Source: Micromonospora radicis (lineage in GTDB: Bacteria > Actinomycetota > Actinomycetes > Mycobacteriales > Micromonosporaceae). From it: 64,000 nucleotides of DNA. The first letter of the stretch is position 1. Each line of letters begins with the position of its first letter. Positions 1-8,924 of this stretch are shown one piece after another. The position numbers and the translations under genes are program-made. The notes below the pieces were generated by a model. It saw only the letters and a program-made list of their open reading frames with translations, had not been told where the DNA came from and did not search any database. Location of the stretch: the NCBI RefSeq assembly GCF_003583405.1, contig NZ_QXEC01000006.1, forward strand, positions 124,001-188,000. The letters run 5' to 3'.

Positions 1-269
1 ACGTGCTCACGATGCGTCGGTCGCGGGCGGTCGCACCCGCCTGAGGCCTCGGCCTGGCGCCCGATGTCGACCCGGTCGATGTCGGGCGCTGGCTGCCGTC
101 CGGATCCGGCTCCGAACCGGCTGGGCGACGGCACCGGCGTGCGCTCGGCGCAGGCCTGGTGGCGGCGCAGGACTGGCGTGCACTCGGCGCAGGACCGGTG
201 CGCGGGCCTGAGGCCGGTGTGCGGCGCAGGGCCGGCGTGAGGCTGGTGTGCGGGCGGCGCGGCCCCGGC
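1..269. other. Left-edge non-coding stretch with degenerate short repeats
   Basis: No convincing complete gene lies here. A plus-strand reading frame closes with TGA at 42-44 and could be the last codons of a gene lying to the left, but too little is visible to say. Four copies of a CGGCGCAGG word occur at 146-154, 163-171, 185-193 and 222-230, each followed by a variable C/T-GG-type tail, so the stretch looks like a decayed tandem array downstream of the substrate-binding protein gene. Open frames through it are compositional shadows. Confidence 0.4.
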
Positions 270-1487
270 CTAGCTGAGCCGGTTCCAGGCGCCGGCGTCC
301 ACCCGGTACACGCCGAGGGAGTGCCGCTCCATGCCACTGTGCCGGATCGGCGTGAACGAGTACATCCCCGCCATTCCGTCGGTCACCTGGTTCTGCAGGT
401 ACGCCCGCAACCGGCCACGGTCCACACTGGCGGCCAACTGGGCCGCCGTGGTGATGAGCAGCAGGGCGTCCGAGGCGTACGGGGCGAAGCCGTTGTACGC
501 GCCGTGCCGGCGGATGTACTGGGACACCAGATCCCGGTAGGCGCGCCCGGTCGCGCTGCCGTTGGCCATCGTGGAGCCGCCCAGTGAGGACGGGTGGACG
601 GCGTACGCCCCCTCCACCGCGAGCGCGTTGCCGCCCTCCAGGGTCTCCTCGGCGACCGCTCCGGCGTCGAAGAACAAGTTGCCGGTGAATCCGGCGGTGC
701 GTAGCGCCCGTGCGGCGGCGCCGGAGTTCGGTGCGGTCGCCCACACCACCACGCCGCCTGTTCGGGCCGCCACGGCCTGCTCAGCGGCGCGGGTGGCCCC
801 ATCGGTGGAGCGGGGCAGCCGCACCGTGCGGACCACCTCCACCCCGGTGGTGCGCAGCGCGCCGGTCATCGCCCGTACACCGGAGTCGCCGTGCAGTCCC
901 TGCTCCACCAGCAGGACGACCCGGCGCAGGCCCTGCGTGTCGATCAGCTGGGCGAGCCGACGGGCCACGTCCCCGGCCTCCGGGGTGACCTTGTAGACGA
1001 AGGTCCGCTGGGCCAGCGGCACTGTGATCGAGTCACCGAAGGCCAGCGACACGAACGGCAACCGGAGCTTCTGCGCCGCCCCGATGATCGACATCGAGGT
1101 CTCGGCCAGCGCCCCACCGAGCAGGGCGTGCACGTCCTCGCGCTGGCCCAGTTCGGTGGCCTGTCGGGCGGCGAGCCGAGGGTCGCTGCGGTTGTCCAGC
1201 ACCTCCAGCCGTACCGTCCGGCGCAGGTTGCCGACCGCCACGCCCTTGACGTTGACGGCCTCCGCGCTGATCGCCAGCGCCCGCCGCTGGGCCACGCCCA
1301 GGGCGGCGCCCCGCCCGGTCAGCTCCAGCGTCGCCCCGACGACCAGCTCGTGCCCCGGGGTGGGCCGGGCGACCGCCGTGGTCCGCTCGGACTCGCGTCC
1401 GCAGGCGCTCAGCAGCAGCGTGCCCGCCGCCGCGGTCAGTACGCCCCGTCGGGTGAGCACGGATGGGCCGCTTGCCGGTGTCGCCAT
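270..1487 (-). CDS. ABC transporter substrate-binding lipoprotein (Leu/Ile/Val-type)
   Basis: 405 aa. The N-terminus has an Arg-Arg pair (residues 13-14), a hydrophobic stretch and a lipobox L-S-A-C with Cys at 29, so it is exported (possibly by Tat) and lipidated on the outer face of the membrane. The mature part opens with HELVVGATLELTG and continues through a type I periplasmic-binding fold of the branched-chain amino acid receptor family. The ATG at 1487 has GGAAGG a few bases upstream, and a GATAAT-like -10 lies about 75 nt upstream (1562-1571). No permease or ATPase genes adjoin it, so it is an orphan receptor whose ligand cannot be inferred. The receptor family call is secure; a sensory rather than transport role is possible. 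Confidence 0.85.
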   Translation of the reverse strand: MATPASGPSVLTRRGVLTAAAGTLLLSACGRESERTTAVARPTPGHELVVGATLELTGRGAALGVAQRRALAISAEAVNVKGVAVGNLRRTVRLEVLDNRSDPRLAARQATELGQREDVHALLGGALAETSMSIIGAAQKLRLPFVSLAFGDSITVPLAQRTFVYKVTPEAGDVARRLAQLIDTQGLRRVVLLVEQGLHGDSGVRAMTGALRTTGVEVVRTVRLPRSTDGATRAAEQAVAARTGGVVVWATAPNSGAAARALRTAGFTGNLFFDAGAVAEETLEGGNALAVEGAYAVHPSSLGGSTMANGSATGRAYRDLVSQYIRRHGAYNGFAPYASDALLLITTAAQLAASVDRGRLRAYLQNQVTDGMAGMYSFTPIRHSGMERHSLGVYRVDAGAWNRLS

Positions 1488-1610
1488 GAGTCGCCTTCCC
1501 GCCCGGCGACCTGCCGCCGGCTGTTCCGGCCGAATGCTCCCGGCCCCGCCGACCCGGCGTCAAATTATCCCGGTGTGGGGATGAACACGCAGGTGAGCGG
1601 GGTGCTCGGC

Positions 1611-3956
1611 TCAGGAACGGTAACCGGCGGAGCGGTACTCGTACTCCCGTTCGTCGTCGCGGTCGCCGGTGTCCCGGGTGAAGTCCCAGCCACCGGCCGA
1701 CTCCCGTCCCGGGCGTCCGCCCACCGCGAACCCGCCGATCTCCTGTCCCCGGCGCCAGCCGCGGAAGTAGCCGGTGGTGTTCTCGGCCAGGCTGGCCGCG
1801 TCCCGCACGATCCGCAGTGGACGCTCCTCGCGCAGTGGCGAGCCGGGTACCAGGTTCGCCTGCGGTACGCGCTTGGGCAGCCCGGCGTTCGTCTCGTCAC
1901 CGACCGCCGGACGGGCCGCCTGCTCGGCCGCCTGCCACCCGGTGTCGGCCAGGCTCGACCAGTCCAGGTCGGAATCCTCGCCGTGCCCGACGAACCAGGC
2001 GGACTTGGCCTGCGCGAAGATCAGCAGATCGCCGTCACCCTCGTCGGAGACCGGTGGCGGTCGGTGCTCGACCGGCGGCATCGGCCGGCGGGCCGGCGGG
2101 TCGAGCTCCAGCCGCTCGACGGTCCGGTGACCGCGCTCCGCGGCGGGGGCCCGGTCGACCAGTCGCAGCGGCGGGTTCTCCAGCTGCGACTCCGCCCCGT
2201 TGCGCAGCGCCCGGTCGGCCAGCGGTGGCGGCTCGACCAGCCGCAGCACCGGCGGCTCCGGCGGTAGGTCGTCAGCGAGCCACGGCGGGGTCACCCGGCG
2301 CTCGGCGGCCAGGTCGCCGGTGTGCTCGGCGGCAGCCCGTCGACCGGGCTCGTCGTACCCGCCGACGACCGGGTTGCGGGCGGGGCTGTCGGCCGGGTTC
2401 TCCGGGTTGTTCACCAGCGGCCAGTTCGCCCGGGATCCGGGCGGCGGGGCCGCCGGCTCGGTGCGGGAGGCCGACAGCGGAACGCTGTGGTCCGTGGCGC
2501 TGAAACCACCCGCCGGTGCCGGCGGTTCACCGTTGGTCTTCGGCCGCGGTGGGATGACGGTGCGCTGGCGTTCGGCCCGGGCGCTGTTGATCGCCGCGGT
2601 GGTCAGGGTCGGCCGGAACGGCTCGCCGGCCTCGGCCGGCGGGATCGAGCCGCGCTGCGCCGGTGCGATCGGGGTGATCCCGGGCGGCGGTGGCGGCGTG
2701 GAGATCGGCCGGTTGGTCGGCCCGTCGATCCGTGAGTGGCCGGGCTCGGGGCGTGCCGGCGGCGCCGAGACGGGCGGGCCGGCGACCGCGGCCGGGGTCA
2801 TCGGTGCCGGCGCGACCGGCGGCGGGGTGATCGGGGCTGGCGCCACCGGCGGTGGCGTCAGCGGTCGAGGCATCGGTGGTGCGGCGTTGCCCGGCACCGG
2901 TTCCGGCCGGCTGCGGCGTCCGCCGGCCGGCTCGGGCCCGGTGGGGCGTACCGCCCGCAGACCGGCTCCGCTGTTGGCGGAGGAGAGGTCGGCGACCGGC
3001 TCGCCGCGGCGGGCGGCGGCGCGGCGGCCGACGACCGCCTGTGCCGGGCCGGCGGTACGGGCGTGCAGCGCCCCGACCAGTGCCTCACAGCCGGCGTCGC
3101 AGGCCCGTACGGAGGCGACCGCCTGCCGGATCGTCTCGGCGGCGGCGGAGGTGAGGGCCCGGTTCACCGTGGCCCGGCGTGGCGTCTCGGAGATCGCCAC
3201 CCGCAGGGCGGTGACCGCTTCGTCGATCGCGTCCGCGTCGCCCATGCCGTCGGCCGCGAGGGCGGCGACCACGGCGTCGGCGGTGACCGCCGCGTCGCGG
3301 CCCCGACCCGGGTCGGTGAGCATGCTCGGCTCCGGCAGGGCGTCCAACACCGCCAGCGGGATCGAGTCGGCGGGGTCGGGGTAGGCCCGCAGCGCCGCCG
3401 GGTAGAGCTCGCGCAGCACCTCGCGCAGGGCGACCGCGGCGGAGTGCCGGCCGCTGGTCAGTGCGGCGTGCGCGGCGAGTACCTGCTTGTAGCCGGCCAG
3501 TTCCCGGGGCGCGGGCAGGGTGACCGCCGAGAGCGCACCCGCCTGCAGGGCGCGGGCCAGGCCGACGGCCCGCCGGACAGCCGGCGGTGCCTGCATCTCT
3601 TCGAGTGAGTCGTCGTCGGCGAACCGTTCGGCGAAGTCGTCGGCGGAGTCGTCGTCGGCGATCGCCAGTGGGCGACCGGCGGCGCTGAGCAGTGAGGTGA
3701 CGGTGTGGTCGTCGCTGTCGGCGGCGATCGCGACGCCGCTCGGCCCGCCGGAGCGTTCCACGAGCAGGGTCACCAGCCGGGCGTAGCCCGCCGGGTCGTC
3801 GCCGATCTCGCTGACATGCAGCAGCCGGCCTGCGTCGTCGACCACAGCGGACGTCAGCGCCGAACCGGCCGAGGCCGGTCGGTCGGCCGGATCCGCCGAG
3901 GCCAGACCGCAGTACACGCGCACGAGCGCCACGGCGTCGTCCTCCTCCCGGGACAC
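1611..3956 (-). CDS. Degenerate IS110-transposase-derived protein with disordered linker and conservon-kinase-like C-terminal tail
   Basis: 781 aa from the GTG at 3956; a TTG at 4037 would add 27 residues but overlaps the upstream gene by 41 nt. Residues about 8-300 follow the IS110/IS117 transposase N-terminal plan: VYCGLASADP where transposases have CGIDWAE; DDAGRLLHVSEIGDDPAGY; a GVAIAADS strand; and LREVLRELYPAALRAYPDP, matching the LLREYYPAAL helix. The first catalytic Asp (GID becomes GLA) and the Glu (AIE becomes AIA) are missing, and no C-terminal transposase domain follows. Next come about 300 residues rich in Pro, Ala and Gly, then a tail containing GLPKRVPQANLVPG and YFRGWRRGQ, which resembles the end of actinobacterial nitrate-sensing histidine kinases of conservons. 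It is therefore likely a domesticated, nuclease-dead protein of unknown role. The acidic protein encoded just upstream is probably in the same operon. Confidence 0.75.
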   Translation of the reverse strand: MSREEDDAVALVRVYCGLASADPADRPASAGSALTSAVVDDAGRLLHVSEIGDDPAGYARLVTLLVERSGGPSGVAIAADSDDHTVTSLLSAAGRPLAIADDDSADDFAERFADDDSLEEMQAPPAVRRAVGLARALQAGALSAVTLPAPRELAGYKQVLAAHAALTSGRHSAAVALREVLRELYPAALRAYPDPADSIPLAVLDALPEPSMLTDPGRGRDAAVTADAVVAALAADGMGDADAIDEAVTALRVAISETPRRATVNRALTSAAAETIRQAVASVRACDAGCEALVGALHARTAGPAQAVVGRRAAARRGEPVADLSSANSGAGLRAVRPTGPEPAGGRRSRPEPVPGNAAPPMPRPLTPPPVAPAPITPPPVAPAPMTPAAVAGPPVSAPPARPEPGHSRIDGPTNRPISTPPPPPGITPIAPAQRGSIPPAEAGEPFRPTLTTAAINSARAERQRTVIPPRPKTNGEPPAPAGGFSATDHSVPLSASRTEPAAPPPGSRANWPLVNNPENPADSPARNPVVGGYDEPGRRAAAEHTGDLAAERRVTPPWLADDLPPEPPVLRLVEPPPLADRALRNGAESQLENPPLRLVDRAPAAERGHRTVERLELDPPARRPMPPVEHRPPPVSDEGDGDLLIFAQAKSAWFVGHGEDSDLDWSSLADTGWQAAEQAARPAVGDETNAGLPKRVPQANLVPGSPLREERPLRIVRDAASLAENTTGYFRGWRRGQEIGGFAVGGRPGRESAGGWDFTRDTGDRDDEREYEYRSAGYRS

Positions 3957-3996
3957 GAGGCTTTCTCTGCCAGAGACTGATGCTCCCTGGTGTGCG

Positions 3997-4950
3997 TCAG
4001 TCGCGCCAGTCCACGACCGCAGAGATCTTTCCGACAATTGTGCGCCAACCGAGACTCGCGGTTTGTGCCCCGATCTTCTTCAACCGGCGGCGACCGAGGA
4101 AACCGCCGATTCCCCCGTTGACCGAGGCGCGCAGGGCCTCGTCCAGGTCGTCGAGGCTGGAACCGGCGGAGAGCATGTCGAGTACGGCGGGTAGGCGCAG
4201 CGCGTACGCCAGATCCCGGGCGACCTCGCCGGCCTCGATGAGCAGCGTCGGATCCCAGGTGTCGTGCCCGCCGCGGAGGTTCTCCACCACGAGGTCGAGC
4301 TCGTAGACGTCCTCGTCGAGTGGCGCGATGTCGGCCGGCTCGACCCGTTCGGACAAATCATTCCAACTGTCCAGCTGAGACAGATCGTTGGGCGCGCCGG
4401 ACCGGACGAAACTCACCAACGACTCGGGGGTCTTGAACAGCAGCAGCCGGCCCCGGTGGGTCAGGAAGACCGGTACCTCCTCGTCGTCGGCCTTCTCGGC
4501 CGACTCCTCGGTGGCCTCCTCCTTCGCCTCGGCGTCGGCGGTGGCACCCTTGGCCCGCTTCTCCTCGTCGTCGCTCTCGGCGAACTCCCGGGCGACCTCC
4601 TCGTCGAGGATGACGACGTCCTCGTTCTCGTCGTCCTCGGCCTCGACGACCTGGCGACGGGCCAGGAACGGGTCGTCCGCGTCGCGTTCGGCCACGTCGG
4701 TCGGGGTCAGCTCACCGGCCGGTCGGTACGCCCGCAGGGTGTAGCCGGTGCCGGCCGGCAGGGCGATCTCCACCGGGTCGATCCGCAGCTCGTCCCAGAG
4801 CGCGCGCGACGCTCCGGCGTCGGCGTCCCCGCTGGCGTCCGCCTCGGCGGCGGCCGCCGGCTCGGTTGTGGCGTCCGGCTCGGTGGGGCCGGTCGTGTCA
4901 TCGAGCTCGGGCTCGTCGGCGTCCGGCCGTTGAGGCGACTGGCGGGCCAC
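3997..4950 (-). CDS. Conserved acidic actinobacterial protein of unknown function
   Basis: 317 aa from the GTG at 4950, chosen because GGAGG sits five bases upstream; a GTG at 4980 is the alternative. The N-terminal 60 residues are disordered and rich in Asp, Glu, Ala and Thr. A short conserved-looking segment, LRIDPVEIALPAGTGYTLRAYR, follows, then a very acidic Glu/Asp/Lys-rich stretch (about residues 105-160), then an ordered half beginning VPVFLTHRGRLLLFKTPESLV and ending in a basic GRRRLKKIGAQT element. No catalytic motif is recognisable. I have a vague association of such proteins with the label primosomal, but nothing in the sequence supports it. It lies 40 bp upstream of the transposase-derived gene on the same strand, so the two are probably co-transcribed. 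Confidence 0.7.
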   Translation of the reverse strand: MARQSPQRPDADEPELDDTTGPTEPDATTEPAAAAEADASGDADAGASRALWDELRIDPVEIALPAGTGYTLRAYRPAGELTPTDVAERDADDPFLARRQVVEAEDDENEDVVILDEEVAREFAESDDEEKRAKGATADAEAKEEATEESAEKADDEEVPVFLTHRGRLLLFKTPESLVSFVRSGAPNDLSQLDSWNDLSERVEPADIAPLDEDVYELDLVVENLRGGHDTWDPTLLIEAGEVARDLAYALRLPAVLDMLSAGSSLDDLDEALRASVNGGIGGFLGRRRLKKIGAQTASLGWRTIVGKISAVVDWRD

Positions 4951-5095
4951 GGTGACCTCCGGGTGCGTCGGGCTGCCCACTCAACGGCGTAGCTGCCGGT
5001 GAGTGACTCTGGGCACATACCCTAGTTGGCTGCGCTGGGTGACCGGTGCCCGCCCCGGGGGCGGTGTCGCGTGTCGACAAGTAGCGTTCCTACGC

Positions 5096-5212
5096 ATGCA
5101 CGCCCAGGCGCTGCACGGACATCTCGACCAGCAGCGATCGGGGTGGCGCGAGTTCAGGGCCACCGTCGGGCGCTTCCTCGACACCGGCGATCCGGCGGCC
5201 ACCACCGGCTGA
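5096..5212 (+). CDS. Candidate small protein (38 aa)
   Basis: The ATG at 5096 opens a 38-codon frame beginning MHAQALHGHLDQQRSGWREF and ending at TGA 5210-5212. Third codon positions are overwhelmingly G or C, as in the neighbouring real genes. The frame is open back to a GTG at 5003, but codon bias is poorer there. No good ribosome-binding site is visible, so translation from a leaderless or very short leader is possible. The predicted peptide is a single amphipathic helix without a signal or membrane segment. It stands alone on the plus strand between the acidic-protein gene and cydC. Function unknown; it could be a chance frame. Confidence 0.4.
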   Translation: MHAQALHGHLDQQRSGWREFRATVGRFLDTGDPAATTG

Positions 5213-5290
5213 CCGCTCAACGGGTGCTGAGCAACCATCGGCCAGCCTGCCACGCCGGGCACCGGGGCGGCGTCCGGGACGTTCCTGAGA

Positions 5291-7114
5291 TCAGCCGGAC
5301 ACCGCGAGGTAGCCGTGCTCGGCGGCCTGTTGCAGCGTCCACTGCTCCCGGTACCAACCGGCGGTCGTGACCAGTTCCGCGTGCCGGCCCCGTTGAACGA
5401 TCCGGCCGGCGGCCAGCACCACGATCTCGTCCAGGGCGGCGAGCCCGCTGAGCCGGTGGGAGATCAGCAGTACCGAGTGCCCGGCGGGTACGGCGGCGAG
5501 GGTGGTGGCGAGCACCTCGTCGGCGGCGGCCGGGTCGAGGCCCTCGGTCGGCTCGTCCAGCACCAGTACGCCGGGGGCGGCGAGCAACGCCCGGGCCAGC
5601 GCCAGCCGCTGCCGCTGCCCACCGGAGAGCTGCCCACCCTCCTCGCCGACCACGGTGTCCCAACCGTCCGGCTGGGCCCGTACCCACTCCGTCAGCCCGG
5701 CCGCGTCGGTGGCGGCGTAGAGCGCCGGCTCGTCGGCGTCGGGTCGGCCGAGCAGCAGGTTCTCCCGGACCGTGGCGTGGAAGACGTACGCCTCGGCGAG
5801 CAGCCCACCGACCAGCCGCGGCAACTCGTCGGGCGGGTACGCGCTCACCTCACGCCCGCCCAGGGTGACCCGGCCGTCGTCGGCGCGGACCGCGCCGGTG
5901 AGCAGCGCCGCCAGGGTGCTCTTGCCGGCGCCGCTCGGACCGACCACGGCCACCCGGCGACCCGCCGGCAGGTCGAGGTCGAACGCCGCCAGCGCGGCCG
6001 GGGCGCCGGCCCGGTAGCGGACGCCCACCCCGTCGAACCGGACGTCCGGGGCAACGGTGGGCACCGGGCGGGCGTCGGCCGAGGTCTCGGGCTGCGCGGT
6101 GTCCGGGGCGTCCGTCAGGAGTTGGGCGACCCGGGCCAGGCCGGTCCGCAGCCCGGTCCACTGCCGGGCGGCACCGACCAGCCCGAGGGCGATCTCCACC
6201 GCGGCCAGCGTGCCGACCGCCAGCACGCCGACGAGTACGCCGTCCACCCCGGCGCGCAGCGCGACCAGCACCACCGCACCGGCGGTCAGGCCGGCGACCA
6301 GCACCCCGGCCGCGTCCACCGCGAAACCACGCACGGCGAGGCGGCGTTCCAGCCGGGCCAGCCGCCGGGCGCGCCGCCCGGCCGTGTCGAGCGCGGCACC
6401 GGTCGCGCCGAAGGCGGCCAGGTCGGCGGCGCCGTGGGTCAGGTCGACGGCGTCGGCGGCGAGCGCGCCGCGCAGCGGCGCCAGTTCTGCGGCGGCCCGC
6501 CGGGTCAGGGTGGTGGCCAACGCGGGCAGGGCCACCCCGGCCAGCAGCAGCCCCGCCGCGAGCGCGAGCGCGGCCGCCGGTGCGACGAGTGCGGCCAGCC
6601 CCACCGCGAGTACGCTCACCAGCCCGGCCGCCGCGCCCGGGACGAGAACCCGCAGCAGCAGGTCCTGTACCGCCTCCACGTCGGAGACCAACCGGCTCAG
6701 CGCGTCGCCGCTGCGCGGCGGTGCGCCCCGCCGGGCGGCCAGGGTGGCGAAGACCCGGGTGCGTACGTCGGTGACCAGCCGGAGCACCGCGTCGTGGCCG
6801 GCGAGCCGTTCGGTGTAGCGCAGCACGCCCCGGCTGACGGCCAGTGCCCGAACCGCGACGATCGCCACGGTGAGCCGGTCCAGCGGCGGCTGACCGGCCG
6901 CGGTCATCAGCAGCCAGGTCGCGGTCGCCATCAGGGCCAGCCCGGCGAACTCGGTGGCGGTGGCGAGCAGCCCCGCGCCGACCAGTCGACGCAGGTAGGG
7001 CCGGGCCAGGCGTAGCACGGTCAGCTCCGGGCCACGGTCGGGCCGCCGGGCGCCGGCCGGGCCGTCGGCATCGGCGACGCCCGGCGTGGCGGCGGGGCGG
7101 GGCGGGCGACTCAT
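5291..7114 (-). CDS. cydC: Thiol reductant ABC exporter subunit CydC
   Basis: 607 aa. An N-terminal exporter membrane domain (LTVLRLARPYLRRLVGAGLL onward, about six segments) is followed by an ATPase domain with Walker A GPSGAGKST (about residue 391), signature LSGGQRQR (about 495) and Walker B LVLDEPTEGLD. CydC pairs with CydD to export cysteine or glutathione-like thiols, and the pair is needed for cytochrome bd assembly in bacteria that have been studied. The ATG at 7114 overlaps the cydD stop codon as ATGA, so the genes are translationally coupled. No cytochrome bd genes (cydA, cydB) are in the window, which is unusual because they often adjoin cydDC. Confidence 0.9.
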   Translation of the reverse strand: MSRPPRPAATPGVADADGPAGARRPDRGPELTVLRLARPYLRRLVGAGLLATATEFAGLALMATATWLLMTAAGQPPLDRLTVAIVAVRALAVSRGVLRYTERLAGHDAVLRLVTDVRTRVFATLAARRGAPPRSGDALSRLVSDVEAVQDLLLRVLVPGAAAGLVSVLAVGLAALVAPAAALALAAGLLLAGVALPALATTLTRRAAAELAPLRGALAADAVDLTHGAADLAAFGATGAALDTAGRRARRLARLERRLAVRGFAVDAAGVLVAGLTAGAVVLVALRAGVDGVLVGVLAVGTLAAVEIALGLVGAARQWTGLRTGLARVAQLLTDAPDTAQPETSADARPVPTVAPDVRFDGVGVRYRAGAPAALAAFDLDLPAGRRVAVVGPSGAGKSTLAALLTGAVRADDGRVTLGGREVSAYPPDELPRLVGGLLAEAYVFHATVRENLLLGRPDADEPALYAATDAAGLTEWVRAQPDGWDTVVGEEGGQLSGGQRQRLALARALLAAPGVLVLDEPTEGLDPAAADEVLATTLAAVPAGHSVLLISHRLSGLAALDEIVVLAAGRIVQRGRHAELVTTAGWYREQWTLQQAAEHGYLAVSG

Positions 7115-8781
7115 CGGCCCTCCCCGGCCGGTTGTGCGGTCAGTTCGGTCACCCGGCCGTCGTCGACCCGCAGGATGCGGTCGGCGTTGCCGAGCAGCGC
7201 CGGCCGGTGTGCGACCAGGAGCGCGGTACGGCCGGCGACCAGCCGGTCGGTGGCCGACAGCACCGCGGACTCGGCGGCGGCGTCGAGCCGGGCGGTCGGC
7301 TCGTCGAGCAGGACCACCGGCGCGTCGCGCAGGAACGCCCGAGCCAACGCGACCCGTTGCCGCTGCCCGCTGGACAGGCCGTGGCCACGCTCGCCGAGCA
7401 GGGTGTCCAGCCCGTCCGGCAGGGCGGTGACCACGTCGTCGAGCGCGGCGTCGCGGACCGCGGCGGCGAGCGCCTCCGGTGCCGCGTCCGGGCTGCCGAG
7501 CCGGATGTTGTCGGCCAGCGAGACGGCGAACAGGTGGGCCCGCTGCGGCACCCAGGCCAGCTGCCGGCGCCACCCGTCGAGGTCGGCCTCGGCGAGGTCG
7601 ATACCGCCGACGGTGACCCGGCCGGCGGTCGGTGTGACGAAGCCGAGCAGCAGGCCGAGCAGCGTGCTCTTGCCGGCCCCGCTCGGCCCGATGATCGCGA
7701 TCCGTTCGCCGGGCCGGATGGTCAGCGACACGTCCCGCAGTGCCACGGTGCGCTGGTAGGCGACGGTGACCGACTCGAACCGGATCTCGCCGGTGCCGTC
7801 CGGCACCGCGCCGGTGCGTCCGGCCGGTGCCGGCGCCGAGCCGGTGAGGTTGAACGCCTCGTCCAGCGCGGTGAGCCCCTCGATGCTGGCATGGAACCTG
7901 CTGCCGGCCGCCCGCAGCGGCAGGTACGCCTCCGGGGTGAGCAGCAGCACCAGCAGGGCGGTCTGCAGGGCCAGCCCGCCGCCGAGCAGCCGGATGCCCA
8001 CCGGCACCGCGACCAGGGCCACCGACAGGGTGGCGACGAGTTCCAGCACCAGGGCGGAGAGGAAGGCGATCCGCAGCGTCTTCATGGTGGCCACCCGGTG
8101 GCCGTCGGCCATCCGGCGGACCGCCTCGGTCTGGGCCCGGGCGCGGCCGAACGCGCGCAGCGTCGGCAGCCCGGCCACCATGTCCAGGAAGTGCCCGCCG
8201 AGCCGCGACAGCCGGCGCCACTGGCGTTCGGTGGCGGCCTGGGCCTGCCAGCCGAGCAGCGCACCGAAGACCGGGATGAGCGGCAGCGTCAGCGCGATGA
8301 TCACCGCCGAGCCCCAGTCAGCGAAGAGGATCCGACCCAGTACGGCGACCGGCACGGTGACGCTCAGCACCAGCTGTGGGAGGTACCCGGTGAAGTAGGC
8401 GTCCAGGGCGTCCAGCCCGCGACCGGCGAGGGTGGCCAACTGCCCGGCCCGCTGCCCGGCGACCCAACCCGGTCCGTGTCGGGCGACCGCGCCGAGCAGG
8501 TCGGCCCGCAGCGTGGCCTTGACCGTGGCGGCGACCCGCGCGGACACCACACCCTGTGCCCAGACCAGCGCCGAGCGGGCCGTGACGGCGACGAGGAAGC
8601 CGGCCAGGGCGGCCCGGTCCAGCCGGCCGGTGAACGCCGCGGCCAGCAGCGCGGCCAGGGCGGTGGCCTGCGCCACGATCAGCCCGGCGGCGAGTACGCC
8701 GAGCAGCGTGAGCAGGGCGAGGTCGCGTCGCGCCGCGGGTACCCGGCGCAGCAGGCGCGGGTCGAAGGGACGGCGGTTCAC
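7111..8781 (-). CDS. cydD: Thiol reductant ABC exporter subunit CydD
   Basis: 556 aa from the GTG at 8781 (protein begins VNRRPFDPRLLRRVPAARRD). An in-frame extension to 8904 is rejected because its codons are rich in GCT and other A/T-ending forms, unlike the gene body. The membrane domain spans about residues 15-300. The ATPase carries GPSGAGKST (about 364), a signature LSSGQRQR (about 468, with Ser for the first Gly) and VVLLDEPTARLD. It is the partner of CydC and is upstream of it in a two-gene operon. A GATATT -10-like hexamer at 8818-8823 would give a leader of roughly 30 nt. Confidence 0.9.
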   Translation of the reverse strand: MNRRPFDPRLLRRVPAARRDLALLTLLGVLAAGLIVAQATALAALLAAAFTGRLDRAALAGFLVAVTARSALVWAQGVVSARVAATVKATLRADLLGAVARHGPGWVAGQRAGQLATLAGRGLDALDAYFTGYLPQLVLSVTVPVAVLGRILFADWGSAVIIALTLPLIPVFGALLGWQAQAATERQWRRLSRLGGHFLDMVAGLPTLRAFGRARAQTEAVRRMADGHRVATMKTLRIAFLSALVLELVATLSVALVAVPVGIRLLGGGLALQTALLVLLLTPEAYLPLRAAGSRFHASIEGLTALDEAFNLTGSAPAPAGRTGAVPDGTGEIRFESVTVAYQRTVALRDVSLTIRPGERIAIIGPSGAGKSTLLGLLLGFVTPTAGRVTVGGIDLAEADLDGWRRQLAWVPQRAHLFAVSLADNIRLGSPDAAPEALAAAVRDAALDDVVTALPDGLDTLLGERGHGLSSGQRQRVALARAFLRDAPVVLLDEPTARLDAAAESAVLSATDRLVAGRTALLVAHRPALLGNADRILRVDDGRVTELTAQPAGEGR

Positions 8782-8924
8782 CAGTACACCGGTGCCCTGC
8801 CGTCGGTCCGTTCCCGGAATATCCACCAGCACATCGCCTGGCAGCCTAGTAGGGCCGGCAGCAGCGGTACCGCCAGCCAGCCCAGCAGGCGCAGCGTCGG
8901 CCACCGTCAGTGACGCCTCGGTGC

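Noticed and set aside
1-269. CRISPR-like array from the CGGCGCAGG repeats
   Set aside because: Nine-base words with irregular spacing (17, 22 and 37 bp) and no uniform repeat or spacers.
1611-3956. Active insertion sequence
   Set aside because: Catalytic residues and the C-terminal transposase domain are missing, there are no flanking repeats, and the gene appears to be in an operon with a chromosomal-type gene.
7115-8221. Upstream extension of the cydC frame to 8221
   Set aside because: It overlaps cydD in another frame and reads as Arg/Pro/Gly low complexity; the ATGA junction at 7111-7114 gives the true start.
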